64,000 nt of DNA, from NCBI GenBank assembly GCA_030248195.1, contig JASAND010020903.1, forward strand, positions 62,001-126,000. Direction: 5' to 3'. Shown here piece after piece: positions 12,024 to 24,370 of the stretch. Source of the stretch: Trissonchulus latispiculum (Eukaryota; Nematoda; Enoplea; Enoplida; Ironidae). The notes under the pieces were generated by a model that worked only from the letters and a program-made list of their open reading frames with translations, was not told where the DNA came from and searched no databases. The position numbers were made by a program, and so were the translations under genes. Each line of letters begins with the position of its first letter. Position 1 is the stretch's first letter.

Positions 12024-13141
12024 CAGAGATGAAACCGGGTCACTATTTGCTGACCCGGTGACCCGGTGACCCGGTAGACCCCTGACCCGGTGACCCGGTG
12101 ACCCGGTGACCCGGTATTGTTGAAAATTCAGGCTTAAGCTTGGATAAATTAAAAATACTTATATTGGGGTGCGGCGAGTGTTTTTTTGCCTTTTTGGACA
12201 TTTTTGGTGTCCAAACTAAAGCAGTTGGGCAAAATTTTTGCTTTTCTTAAACTACGTTGGAAAGTATGTAAATATTTTAAGTAAGCCGGAAAAAATCAAA
12301 ACTGATTTGCACGATTTCGCATTCAATATTATGTGAAGTAAACTACATAGATTTTTGAATCAAACAAATTGGAACAGAATATTTTGCCAAATCATCACAT
12401 CACATCATCTAATTTTAATTATATATAGAGCAGCTTAACATTAGCACCTTTGTGTTTTATCATTATCATTATCATTATCATATCATCATATATTTTAGTA
12501 AAATATTTTATTTAGTTGTATGGTTGAGGTTTCACTCAGCGGAGATGAAATATTCTTGCTTATGGCTAGGATTCAGATTATATATTCTACGAATAAAATC
12601 ACAAGTCCGTTAGTTCCTAAAGATATGTAGTAAGCCATAACAATAGCAAAAAATGCAAAGCAAAACTCAGAATCTGTAAACCTTGTTTTGCTGACATTTT
12701 TCTTCTTACCGAGATTTGAAACACACATCCTGAACCCCTTCTCCAAAAATGATAGAATCAGCGAAAAATCACTTACAGTAGATGGAGCATGGTTAGATTC
12801 TAAACTAAAAATTTCAGACTCTCAGTGCCCATGTAATAATATTCATTTTCTAGTTAAGATTCAACACAATCATTGTAGTTTCAAACCTATCCAAAGCGAC
12901 AAGCATTTAAAAAATACACGATTAAGCTAGGAATATTTCTGTTGCTAGTTTTTTGAGTAATTATCGAATGTTTCAGTTGGCAAAAACTGGTAAAAACTTT
13001 GAAACATATGACATAACAGCAAAAAAATTCCCCCAATCAGAAATACCGGGTCAAGACCGGGTCAGAGCTCCTGACCCGGTGACCCGGTGACCCGGTCCAT
13101 ATAGTGACCCGAACTGACCCGGTGACCCGGTTTCATCTCTG
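12024..13141. mobile_element. hAT-type MITE, ACCCGGTG subterminal array
   Basis: The left end is CAGAGATGAAACCGGGTC; the right end is its inverse GACCCGGTTTCATCTCTG. Inside both ends the octamer ACCCGGTG is repeated in tandem (about 12050-12116 and 13043-13130). About 900 bp of AT-rich DNA separate the two blocks, with a CATTAT microsatellite near 12458. The flanks share the 6-bp direct repeat GTACGT (12018-12023 and 13142-13147), shorter than the 8 bp expected for hAT. No transposase ORF is present. Confidence 0.8.
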
Positions 13142-15399
13142 GTACGTACTCACAAACTATCAGAAGTATGAATCTAAGGGATTGGGGCCGAAAGATTCAT
13201 TACTTCAGTTAATCTGTGAGTACTTACATACCTAACTTCACACTTCTAGATATATAAAGAATTTATTGCGATTCTAGATTCAATCCCAATTCTCAAGAAC
13301 ACTCACCGTTTCTGCGCTGCCTTAACACTAGAGACACTTAACACTTAATCCAGACAAATCAGTGGCAAACTGTTATTAGGAGTTCCATCACACTGTCGGA
13401 TTCGTTCCTAAAATTTGGCTACGGGCCTCTCGATTTACATACTAGCAAGAAGCCTCGATCTTTGCTTTGACACCATAAAGTGATATACGTAATTAGCCTT
13501 GATTCCATTTAGAAGTGTATTTATCAGTTTTGTCTAGCTTTGGTGTTGGTAAAGGTCCCTTAGGGATTTTGTAGTTTATCGAAAATTAAAGGCTGACTTG
13601 ACTACCTGCAGAATTTTTGGTGTCATAATGAATGCAGTTTTAGTCAAATTAGATGTTAGCACGCAAGTGAACGTGACTCTAGGCGCCTTTCACAGTTTCT
13701 CTGGGCAGGATTAAACGACCCTACCTGTGACTTTATTTTTGTCTATTCATGTTAGTGCTACAATTATGTCTATTCTTTAGGCAGTTAAGTTGGTGCCTAG
13801 TCTAGTGCAATAACGTGGCAGTTTTTGTTCTTAAGCCCTGAGTGTGATGTAAGACGCTGCTGGAGGTTCGTGTTAACAGTTTAAAATCACAAGAGGCTTA
13901 GGGTTCGTTCTAGTCTGGGTAAATTTCCTTCATCTTAATATATATAACGTATGGATTTCTTGTTCATCTATGACCGACTCTAATCCGTTGCTCTTTTGTT
14001 GACACTCTGTAAATAGATACACACACTATGTAAATATGGCTGAACTCAGATATAGGCTAAGCTGGGTCTGATGCCAGCTGTGTCTACTCATACTTAGAAG
14101 GAACATACGCACCGAAGTTATGCAATCTCTCAATAAAGGATTTGTTGCATTGCTGCAGAAATTGTATCAAAATTTTCCGCATCTCACATATGTGTGTACG
14201 TGGGTTTGTTAGTTAATCATCAATCGCAGATCGGTCACACTGAATGCAGATTTTTATTTTTTATTATATATCCTAAAAAGTTCTAAATCTTTAAACAAGT
14301 ATATATTACTCTTGTTGATGTAGGAGCAAAAATTTTTCTATTTCTCCGTTTTCGTCACCGGATGGAACCGGGTTACATATCCTTGCCCAGGCGATTCGGT
14401 TAAGCTTTGGCCAAATGACTCCGCTTTACAGAAAATCCCATAATCTTGCAACAACGTGACTGTTAAAAATCTAAATTTTGGACATGTTTGCTCTGTTAAT
14501 CGCCTAATAGTTAAATCAAAAGTGTATATGATGTTATGTATGCAGTATCCTTAGATTTTGCATTAATTGCTTTCTATTATGTACAATTACTTGACTATTA
14601 ATTTCTCGCGAATGGGAAAACTTTATTTTAAAATCTATCCTGTGTTCTAGGGTTGAATATTGACAAATGGTTGTCTTTGTCGATATCCTTTTGCTATCTA
14701 TCTTTCACCCTAAGCACAGCTCAGAGTTCCAGATGATTTGTTATACACGTTACTCTTTTCAAACAACCAAAGCCAGCAAATGATATATACTCCATTTAGT
14801 TCAGTTCTCATCATTTTACCCAGAATTTTACTCAAGGTTTTGACTTATTGTTCATCCAATATTTATAATGTTTTGGAAAGACCAGGGAAAATTTCCGGCT
14901 TCCCTCCTTTTAGGAAGGGATTATCCTAAGTTCCCTTCTGTAAGATTAGGCTGTGTAAAGCTGATAGGGTATTATATATTCTCACTCACTCACATTGAAC
15001 GTCTGTTGTTTTGTTATTTTTCTTGAACACATTTACGTTCATATTCTTTGTATTTCCCTCTCGGTACCGTTGGGAATCGTATTCTACATAAAGTACGTAT
15101 AGCCTTTTTCAGTTCATCTGTGTGTGTAAGCTGTTGTCCTTCTGGTCAGATTTTGCCGCCGTAAGCTAAACTTGAAACTGCGTTCACATGACACGGTGTT
15201 TTTTTATTAAATCTGGTTTATGTATCTTACAAATATATATAGCTCCAGTGACTCCGGATATCTATGGATTTATAATCGGGAGCCAGGCCTAGGTCTTAAA
15301 ATTCGATGAGTTCAAGAAGTTCAAGTCAGGAATGCATATATATGCCATTAGGCAAGAGGGTAACAGTTTCTGTGCTGTTGACTTTATGAATGTTTCAAT
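13142..15399. other. Intergenic, no feature recognised
   Basis: AT-rich DNA; no coding exon, RNA gene or repeat was recognised. Confidence 0.5.
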
Positions 15400-15801
15400 T
15401 AGTGATGGGCACTGGATATCCGGATATCCGGATAATTTTTATATCCGGATAATATCCGATTTGAGAAAAATATCCGGATATCCGGATATCCGTGTACATT
15501 TCAGTCAAAACAATGAAGAATTAGAAAATTTTTGACAAAAATTTAAAAAATTGTAAAATATTTTTCAAAAATTCCTCTGAAAATATTTTTGAAACGAAGG
15601 TTGAGGCTTGGTTGCATGATAGACATTCACAGCCTGTCAAAAATTTGACAGAAAAATTGAAAATTTAACTGCAAAATCGAAAAATTTTCTTGAAGTTCAG
15701 TTTGGAATAGGCGGATAACCGGATATCCGGATATCCGGATATCCGTTAACGCAAAATAGGCGGATATCCGGATATGAAAAAATATCCGGTGCCCATCACT
15801 A
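15400..15801. mobile_element. hAT-type MITE, ATATCCGG subterminal array
   Basis: The termini are TAGTGATGGGCACTGGATAT and, inverted on the right, ATATCCGGTGCCCATCACTA. Each is followed inward by tandem ATATCCGG (15416-15492 and 15718-15788). The centre is AT-rich. A perfect 8-bp target duplication GTTTCAAT lies at 15392-15399 and 15802-15809. Terminus and duplication length both fit hAT. Total length is 402 bp and it is non-coding. Confidence 0.9.
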
Positions 15802-16195
15802 GTTTCAATATTTTTCACAAAAACTTATTTCTTGTGTTATTTTATTTTTAGCTCTGCATTCATGGACAATATTACATAAGCTACTTCTAGTTAGTGCGTT
15901 AGTTTAGTGTTTATTTCATTAGATCTTATTACAATTTTGGATTTAACTTTTTGAACCATGTCAGTTAAACATCGACTGGAATTTCGAAATTCGATAGCTC
16001 ATCGACCAGTGAGTCGATCCCATTTGCCTTTTAAAATCAGACAATGTTCTGAGGATCTCAGTGCTCCCTGCTTTATACGATTGAATATTAAAGGTAAGCT
16101 GGTAGTATTCGTATTCGCACATTTCTTGCTTTAGATTTAAGCTGATCTCCAGCTGCAACTAACTTAACATTTCCAGTAGATGATAACGATCTTAA

Positions 16196-17320
16196 TTTAC
16201 CATATATATACAACTTATTCCTAAATTGCACAAAAAACCAGTCAAATTTAGATCTATTATATCTAGTACTAAAGCAGTTACTAATCAAGTGTCTATTAGG
16301 ATAGGCCAAGTTTTCAAGGTTATACTTAAAAGACTCAAAAAATACAGTGAAGTCATAGCTAAGTTTAACGGTGGATGTTCTCCTTATTGGATAATAGATA
16401 ATAACCAACCCATATTAGATAGGTTAAAACAAATATCAGATAAGAACGCGGCTAGAAACGTGTATACCTACGATTTCACACAGTTATATACAAACCTTAG
16501 ACACACTCATATCATGGAAGCAGTGGAAGGTGCAGCTAAGTTGGCATTTGGGTCCTCCAATCGCAAGGTTATTATGTTGGAAAAGTCAGCACATTTTGTA
16601 AATGACACTAATTCTAAATTTGCGTTATATTGCGAAACCTTTTGCAAATTGGTTAAATGGTTAATTTCTAATACGTTTTTCAAACTGGGAAATAAAGTTT
16701 TTAGACAAAAAATTGGTATACCTATGGGCACTAGCTGCGGACCTTTCATGGCTAACTTAGTTTTGTTTTGGTATGAGTTTAAGTATATCAAAACACTTAC
16801 CCAAAAAATGGATACAGAAAAATTGAAACTTTTACAAAATATATTTAGATATATAGATGACATAACTGTTAATGACAACGGACTAATAAAAACAGAACAT
16901 AAAAATATATATCCTCCAGGATTAGAATTGAATTTAGTGAATGTATGTCCATACGTAGCGGAAGTGTTAGATTTAACAATTAAAGTATTCAATGATAAGT
17001 TTACTCATAGAATTTATAATAAAAAAGACGATTTCCCTTTTAAAGCAATTAATTACCCGGAAATAGACGGAAATTTCTCACAACTTACGTGCTATAAGGT
17101 ATATGCCAATGAACTAAGTAGAATTTCTAAGTTGAGCTATTATGAAACAGACTTCATTGTACAAAGCGCAAAATTAGTAAAAACACTTAGGAATAAACAA
17201 TATAGTAACCGAAAACTAAGACGCTTTTTCCTAAAAACAGTAGAAAAGCTCTCCAAAACAAGACAATTCAGTTTCACCCCTTTAGACGGATGGTTACAGC
17301 TTACAAGTCAAATTGGATAG
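16196..17320 (+). CDS. Penelope-like reverse transcriptase, 5'-truncated
   Basis: An open frame of about 374 codons with reverse transcriptase hallmarks. It starts with an IPKLHKKPVKFRSI segment (about 16217-16260), typical of the finger region in Penelope-like and related RTs. It then has the motif A aspartate in YDFTQLYTNL (Asp at 16472-16474), the IGIPMGTSCGPFMANL primer-grip block (about 16703-16755) and the catalytic FRYIDD box (Asp-Asp at 16856-16861). There is no in-frame ATG before the PKLH segment. An in-frame TAA lies at 16193, so the N-terminus is missing or in another frame. It ends at a TAG after LDGWLQLTSQIG. No GIY-YIG endonuclease domain follows. The frame is intact across the palm, suggesting a fairly young or constrained copy. 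Assignment to Penelope-like elements is by motif memory, not by search. Confidence 0.8.
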   Translation, partial: FTIYIQLIPKLHKKPVKFRSIISSTKAVTNQVSIRIGQVFKVILKRLKKYSEVIAKFNGGCSPYWIIDNNQPILDRLKQISDKNAARNVYTYDFTQLYTNLRHTHIMEAVEGAAKLAFGSSNRKVIMLEKSAHFVNDTNSKFALYCETFCKLVKWLISNTFFKLGNKVFRQKIGIPMGTSCGPFMANLVLFWYEFKYIKTLTQKMDTEKLKLLQNIFRYIDDITVNDNGLIKTEHKNIYPPGLELNLVNVCPYVAEVLDLTIKVFNDKFTHRIYNKKDDFPFKAINYPEIDGNFSQLTCYKVYANELSRISKLSYYETDFIVQSAKLVKTLRNKQYSNRKLRRFFLKTVEKLSKTRQFSFTPLDGWLQLTSQIG

Positions 17321-18453
17321 AAATATACGTCTAGCACTATCTATGTATGCTTGTTTAACTTCACTTCTTGAGGCGACCAGCGGCGAAACCTTTTTCATTT
17401 ATTTTTATGGTTTTCTTAAAAACATTTGTAAAAAACTGTGTTCCACACTGAACCACTGACGAGCCGCACAGTGTGTGGATATGATCTGGTTACGGTCGCA
17501 TGCACTACTTATATAGATTGTATGCACGTTTTCTGTTTATGTGTAACTGTATACACTTCTATCATGTGCAATGTGCAACTAAATTGCTTTCACAGCGTAT
17601 TGTTGTATTGCTACACTGTATTGCTCTGACAGTCTCTTACGATTATGGAGAAGCCACGCGATAATAGTATAAATGTAAAACTGATGGTACGTTTGACGCA
17701 CAACTAATTATTTCACATACCTATAGGCAGATAGAAATGAATTACAATTTTAAATTTATTATGAAATTAAATTTAATTATTAAGCAAGGAAGTAGATATG
17801 AACTGCAACTGATGAAGCATGGTTGTAGGAATAAATCTTTGTTATGTTTGTCTCTTCAGCCCAAAAGCATATATGTTTTCTTGAAGCTGTCGAGATTGAT
17901 AAGTACGAGACGTTATGAAGAGAATATATAAATTTTGTTCTATGGTTTGAAGTTTTCTTACTTTCTAACATCGGTTCTGTGTAAGTTTTCTTGGTTGCTG
18001 TCTCTACTTGGCTCCGGCTTCATTTTAACAACACCAAAGAAGGCTTTTAAAAATCACAGACGCCAACTGGAGTATATGCGTACCATCAACATTTCCCTAT
18101 TTTTAAACATAAGTGGAAGAATTGCGTAATAAGCTTATTCCTCACAATTTCTGCGGTTTAAGCATGGCTTCGTTGGTTTAGTTATATATTATATATAATA
18201 TGTGCGGTCGATGAACACAGCGTGAGCGTAGTATAGCTGTTACATTTTTAGTCGCCATGGCGTAAAACTTCGTCTGGTGGCATAGAAAAATTTGGCGGGC
18301 GCGTTGTACTCGCATTCGTTTCACTCCCAAGGGAAAGACTTTAAATAATGTGGTGCTGTGTCTTGCACAAGATAAATTTATTCCACTGCATTTATTTAAT
18401 GTATACGTAGGATTACGTGTAAAAGTGTTTCGTGCTTACGTATATACACACAC

Positions 18454-18488
<35 letters not shown>

Positions 18489-19442
18489 AGTGATTGGTTA
18501 TTGGCAAATATAGGAGGTTGTATTCCTTTGTTTTTACTCAAAGCCGTGGTGTATATACGTATGTGTAGTGTGTACTCAAAGGAGGGTATTACAAAGTAGA
18601 ATTGAGTTTGAAATACGTAAGATTGGAAGGATGCAAAGCAACGTATGTAGCAGTCGCCGTTAGGTTGTGCAAAATATGTCAGATAAACCTTGAAATGGGG
18701 CAGCGTTAGACCTTAGTGTGCTGCTGCGCACGAATTGCTTTTTGCTGCAGACCAGTTGACTTTGACTTAAAAACCATATATATAATCTTCGAAGCAGTTT
18801 TTTTCCTCTTTTAAAATTTAACTCACAACTAAATTACGTTTTAATGCTAGTTACTTCGTTTCACCGCCCTGCTCAGTTTTATGCGGGCTTATATATAATG
18901 CAGTGCATATACAATAAAAATAATGTAGACCGGAATTGTAAGGATGCCTAATTCCTGTGTAATTTTGTTATAAAGACTGAAACACATTTGACGGAAAGAA
19001 TATTCTTATTTTTATATTCTTGCGTTATTGCGTTCTGATTTTCTGTGGCGAAAGCGAATATTAGCGTACATTTGCTTGCCCATTATTGGAATAGAAAAAC
19101 GGGATTTTATGGAAGGCATCTCATCACTTTTTTGTGCGGCTGCCGTTCGTAATTCATGCTCACTAAAATGTAAGTTGTTTGGCGTCTGCTAGTCTGGCTG
19201 ACATAATTCGAATGTAAAATCCGTTTGGTCTATTGTAAGAAATAGGAATTTCTGTGTCGAATGTATAAAGCGTAGGTAAGTAACGGTATATTGTCTATTT
19301 TACCTGACTTATGCATGTTGTTGTCTGTTATATATTTCTGTATCCGTTGCTGCTAAATTGGATAGCTGCAAAGTTAACCCGATTCCATTTTAATAGCCTA
19401 TATCATGTAGACCGATAGCTACGTAACTGTTTTGAAATAAAG
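17321..19442. other. Intergenic, no gene recognised
   Basis: The first few hundred bases may be 3' sequence of the retroelement, but no terminal repeat is readable. A TA/CA microsatellite lies at about 18446-18489. No further coding sequence was recognised. Confidence 0.45.
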
Positions 19443-19777
19443 CTGGATTTTTCCTACAGGTTTTCCCCCCAAAATAATCGATCCCTCTTCCAGGCTTGGG
19501 TCGTCCTCCCCGTGTGGACCCCAGAACCTAAAAGTGCCCGGAAAATAAAGTTTTGAGGGTAAATTTTCTAACATTTTTCCGTTTTCGCCTGTTTTTTCTG
19601 CTTTTTTTCATTTTTTAGAAATTGTAAAATTAAATGTAATTTAAAAATAGTTCGGAGTTTTGCTCAGTAAGAATAAATAGCTGCTTTTAGCATTTTTTGG
19701 AAAACTTTTGCCCCCCTCCATAAGTCGGTGCCCCCCGACTTCCCTCTCCCAGAAATTTAGGCTTTGGAAAAAGCCAG
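19443..19777. mobile_element. G-tract MITE with 5-bp target duplication
   Basis: The left end CTGGATTTTTCCTACAGG and the inverted right end CTGGCTTTTTCCAAAGCC are imperfect terminal repeats. Just inside lie C-runs (TTTTCCCCCC, GCCCCCCTCC, GCCCCCCGAC). The flanks TAAAG (19438-19442) and TAAAG (19778-19782) form a perfect 5-bp duplication. The layout matches the copies at 38486 and 48789. Superfamily is not known to me. Confidence 0.75.
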
Positions 19778-22310
19778 TAAAGTATACATGTAAAAAGAAA
19801 CTATTCTTCGCAATGCGCTGAAGGATTCTGAATGATTTGGATATTTTTTACATGCATATGTGTGACTGGATTTGCTATTTTTGGTACGTTAGTCTTGAAA
19901 GACGTTATTTGCAGGCGAAGTTAGACGGGGTGGAGCTTACATAGTGTCTGTTTCATGTATCACAAGAATCAAGATCACGATACTTTTCATTTTGTTTTGT
20001 TAAGAGCTGGGCTGCTTTTCGCCCACTTTCTCAGCTGTCAGTTGCGATGGGGGATATCAGTTTTCAACAAATATGTAAGAGAGACGCACGCAGTACTAGA
20101 TGTGTATACTTGTTGAGTTAGAGTGCATATTTTGCCTCTAGGAGGGCTTAGGACTATATATATACCTTGTCTGCTTGCTGTTTTTAGGAATGCTTCCTGT
20201 AAATTACATAGTATATATATAGCTGGGCTTACTTAAAAGGTATTCATTTTTTAGTAAAGCAAGCTTTGCCTTTTATAAAAACACTTGTTTAGTTCTTCAT
20301 ATACTTCTCTTGTAAATTTAGCAGTCTCCTCCAATTCAAGTGTTCGTATTTTATCATCTCTAATTATACTTTTATATTTAAGATCTCTTTTCCCCTCGTC
20401 CCCGCCCACAATTCCTGTCTCGTTTCTCCATTGGTTTATCCTGTTGAAAATTGAAGAGCATAGACTTATGTGTGTATAGTGTGCCCTAGAGTGGGAATTT
20501 TAATGGACTTGTCGCTGACTGAACGGGATGCGAGCCCTGGTGGGTCCTTACTCTCCAATCTTCATTTTCGGATAATTTTTCCTCTTAATTGTTTCTGCAT
20601 ATATATAAGCATGTTTCTGTGTGACTGGGCTTAGAATTTGACTATGTGTACAAAGGTAATGTGACCGGTGACTTGTATTATTTATGTGTGAAACAGGCTA
20701 TAATACATAAAACAACTTCATAGGTAAAGCAGGCATCAGTCTCTTCGATTTTAGTTACATAAGCGAAAATTTCCATAAGCGGTGTCATTCAGACTTATGT
20801 TCAAAGCCCCAGCTTTTCTAGAGAATTTATTATAATCGGGTTCAAAAGATTATTCTGCCTCATGAAATGTAAATATATAATCTGAAACCAAAAATTTTCG
20901 GAATTAGCCTGGATTGAAAACATCCAATACGTACATGGTCAGAGTTGTTATTCCAAGTTTTTGGTTTGATCATTTAGTATCATTATTTTTCATTCAGTAT
21001 ATATTTTGAAAAGTTACCTTTTCCTGCTAATAGATACCTTTCTTCGTCGAATGTTGCCAATTATTTATATGATGAGATACATACACGTGCTCTGTGATTC
21101 GTATCAAATCTGTGGGTCTTCTTTCTTTTTTCTTATCCAGCTTTACGTTCCACTATAATCTCCACTTCAGCAAATTGTGTGGCCAAAACTTTTACTCGTC
21201 TGCCCTTCCTAGAAGAGTTTACCTAGTTAAGCCCTACGCGACTTTACGCAATCCTTCCTGTTAATCTCTTGTTCTTAAGCTTTTCTCCTTTCCTCTTCCT
21301 GGCAACTTCTTGTACACTCTCACACGAATATTAGCTTTTCTTTTTGCATTCTCCACTCTGTTAGACTTTAAGCTGCTGAAAATTCGTCGGTATTATTTAG
21401 ATTCCTATATAACGGTTACAATCTGTACTGCAATCTAACATAACCCACGTGTGGAAAAGGCTTCATTGGGAAAGTAACGAAAACATGTTTTAATTTGTGA
21501 CCACGGATATAAATGTTTTATAAGAATTAAGCTTTTTCATTTTTAAGGGTGTTCTGAATGATCTCGTTACCAAGTTTCATCGCCCTTCGAATTTTTGCAA
21601 ATTTGTGAGATTAGAGTTTTGATTCTGGTCGTTTAAAGGAAGTATATATATATATATATTATAGTTTTATATATATATATATATATATATAATATAAACA
21701 ATATGTTAGCACAGTTCGGGTATTTGGCAGCAGGTGAAATGGGTGCATTAGACTGTCACAGTAACCAAATCAACTGTAACGCAACCGTCTCCTTCAATAC
21801 TTTGGGAATTCCTACCAAAGCAGATTCAATGACATTACATAACTGCGTTATAACTAGGTAGGTACGTATATGCGTACGTACATAGTTAGCCTTGACCAGT
21901 TTCAAATTTTTTTCTGGCACAATAATTAGCGCTTTGGCTACTCTGGAAACCTTCATTACAACAAATTTGCAATTCGAAAATGTGAAACCAGGTGAGGCAG
22001 ATGTCATAAAAAGTAAAAATTAGATAATAGAATAATAGAAAGAAATTGCTATAGGTAAAACTATCTTATATAGATAGGTATTGGGTAGATATAATCTTTC
22101 AAAACTTGTCAGGTTAAAACTTAAATTAAAATTAACAGTATGCAATATTGGCTTTATATCAAAATATTTGATGTTGTTAACATTTTTTCTCAAAATTGTT
22201 TTCCCCTATTACTTTTGTCCCCCCTGACCCAAGGATCCTGGAACTCAAAGATTTTCCCAATCCAGGTATTTTAGGTTAGGAAAAAGCTTCACCTGTTTTA
22301 TATGTAGTAC
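19778..22310. other. Intergenic, TA microsatellite at 21641-21697
   Basis: AT-rich DNA with a split TA microsatellite at 21641-21697. No coding exon or RNA gene was recognised. Confidence 0.5.
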
Positions 22311-22384
22311 CAAGAGTACATAATTGCATTATATATAAGAAGATATATCTTCTATAATATAAAGGAATTAATTATGGACTCTTG
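22311..22384. mobile_element. 74-bp palindromic micro-MITE (CAAGAGTACATAAT family)
   Basis: The left end CAAGAGTACATAATTG and the inverted right end CAAGAGTCCATAATTAAT match over most of the arm. The middle (ATATAAGAAGATATATCTTC) is itself palindromic, so the whole element folds as one hairpin. The flanks GTAGTAC (22304-22310) and GTAGTAC (22385-22391) are a perfect 7-bp direct repeat. The terminus is shared with the 416-bp element at 54754. Confidence 0.7.
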
Positions 22385-22391
22385 GTAGTAC

Positions 22392-23922
22392 TGTCTCTAA
22401 ATTATTAAATCCCTGTTTTTGTAAGCACCTATGTTTAAAAACTTGTTTATCGATTAAAGATGTGAAAATTTTCAAAACATTAACTTTGCAGTCTATATAC
22501 GTACCAGTAGATAAAGCATACATTTCGTATTCTTTATGCTAAGTTCTTCATTGTTCATTCACATTTGTAGTTCTCTATACTTCTAAATGATATCACATCT
22601 GGGTCCATTCACACAAAACAAGAGACTGGGGGCTCACTTGAGCTTTAGACCGGCTTCAATTTTATTTCTTTCTTTTAGTGCCGAATTCGATGGTTTTGTC
22701 TTTGTTTAACTCACTCGCTCTCTCATACTCAAAGGATACGCACACACTTAAGATCGGGGTCCTTGAAGAACTGAGAATATATATTATACGAATTACGAAT
22801 ATAGAGAGACTATTTCAATAATATCGAGTCTACTTCTTCTGCGTACTGTAATATTGTATTTCTCCATTAAAATTTGAACAATTTTTTATGGTTAAAAAAC
22901 AAAACTAGTTTTGTTTCTCTCGTTACTTTTCTAACATCATGTACATATGTTTACACTTACTGGGCGCGACGTATATTCCTACTCTATAAAATTTACTACT
23001 ATAGACTTCTTGATTCTGTTCTTTAAAATTTGTCTGTTTTTACAGCTACGTATTATATACGTAGTACCTGTCTTCAACCTGATGGAGGCTTTGTTCTATC
23101 GTACACCAGCTTCGTGATTTATACAAATGTTTATACATTTTATACCCATACAAATATATACTTTACTTTCAAAAAATCAAAAATCAGAATATTGTCAACG
23201 AGTTTTGGTATCATTTTTTACTGGTTCTTAATTTGTCTTGTGTTTTTAAGAGAATACACCTGTTAAAAACTCTTCAGCATCTTCGACTTTGTCAACACAA
23301 GGGATTGAGTGCTTGTTTACGTGTAGGCTGGCATCTAAAAGCTAAAGTTAGAATGTCGAAAAATCTTCCGCTTTGTGTACTTAAAGTTTTTGCCAAGGCT
23401 ATGCTGTTCCATTTCCATATATGTCAGTGCATTTTAAGAGTTTTGAATTGCCGAAAGGAACATTATGTTTTAAGTTTTTTCTTGCTTTTTGTACTGCTGT
23501 CGGCAGTTTCTGGAGTTTCTCGACAGTTTTATCGCACTTATGTAAGCTGCGTAAGTCTGCTATATTCTTTAACAGTTTCTGGAAGTCTTCAGCAGATGTA
23601 TACATAACTGGCTTTATTTGGAAAACTTGAACTTTGAAACATTTATGTGAATTTCTGAGTTATTGATTTTATCTATACGTAATATCTGCATACATCATTC
23701 CGATACGCATCTTTCAACTACAGAATAAGATTTCTAACTGGTTAATTTCAGGAACTAGGCACTACCAGGAATTAGGCACGACATGCTATTAAACATGCTT
23801 AGGACAGACATGCTAAGGCTGACGCACAGTGCACAAGCACACCTGTTCGTAACTTTTGCAAAACTTAATTTAATTCTATTCTAATTTAGTATATATGGAT
23901 GCATTTGAGTACATTTCTGAGG
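22392..23922. other. Intergenic, no gene recognised
   Basis: Short open frames on both strands at 23399-23630 overlap antisense to each other, and neither resembles a known family. No splice or promoter evidence was seen. Confidence 0.4.
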
Positions 23923-24140
23923 GATCTGTACAAAATTTTAAAATTTTAAAGTTTAAATTTTAATTTTTCTATAGGGGGATCAAGGGGGCCCAAAACATTT
24001 TGTTTGTAGTTTTGCTGAAAAGTTGCTAGTCGGGGTTTTCTCAGTCTCCAAACACGAATCTAGAAACCGTTTTCTGATGCAACTTTTCGTTAGCTAGAAA
24101 TAGCTAAAGATCTAGCTTTAGCGTTTAAGCGTGATAGCTT
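23923..24140 (+). repeat. Single arm of the foldback family
   Basis: It contains GGGGGATCAAGGGGGCCCAA, TTTTGCTGAAAAGTTG, CACGAATCT, CTTTTCGTTAGCTAG and ATAGCTAAAG. These occur in the same order as in the left arms at 28151, 29925 and 30860. The opposite arm is absent, so this is a half element. Confidence 0.6.
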
Positions 24141-24296
24141 GCTTCAAATGGTTTTTTTAAATTGTGGTTTTCACATTGTCCACTGAAAATAATGTGACAT
24201 GTCGGGCTTTTAAGCTTAGTTTGCTTAAAATTAATAACTACTGAAACCGGTTGCGTTTTGTTTCCGTTTCTCTGACAGATCCTACCTTAAACTACA

Positions 24297-24297
24297 C

Positions 24298-24364
<67 letters not shown>

Positions 24365-24370
24365 TATACG
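24297..24370. repeat. (TA)n microsatellite
   Basis: A run of alternating T and A with one G interruption. Tyr-Ile reading frames across it are artefacts. Confidence 0.95.

Noticed and set aside
12050..13135. CRISPR array or satellite (repeated ACCCGGTG)
   Set aside because: Units are contiguous 8-mers without spacers, sit inside inverted termini and are flanked by a short direct repeat, so they are subterminal transposon repeats.
16088..16992. Minus-strand frames opposite the RT
   Set aside because: They are antisense shadows of the RT frame, with no motif of their own.
17456..17485. Possible hammerhead ribozyme beside the RT (CTGACGAG followed by a CCGCAC/GTGTGG stem)
   Set aside because: Penelope-like elements can carry hammerheads, and the CUGANGAG box and stem II fit. 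The obligatory GAAA after stem II is absent (ATAT instead), and stems I and III are not evident.
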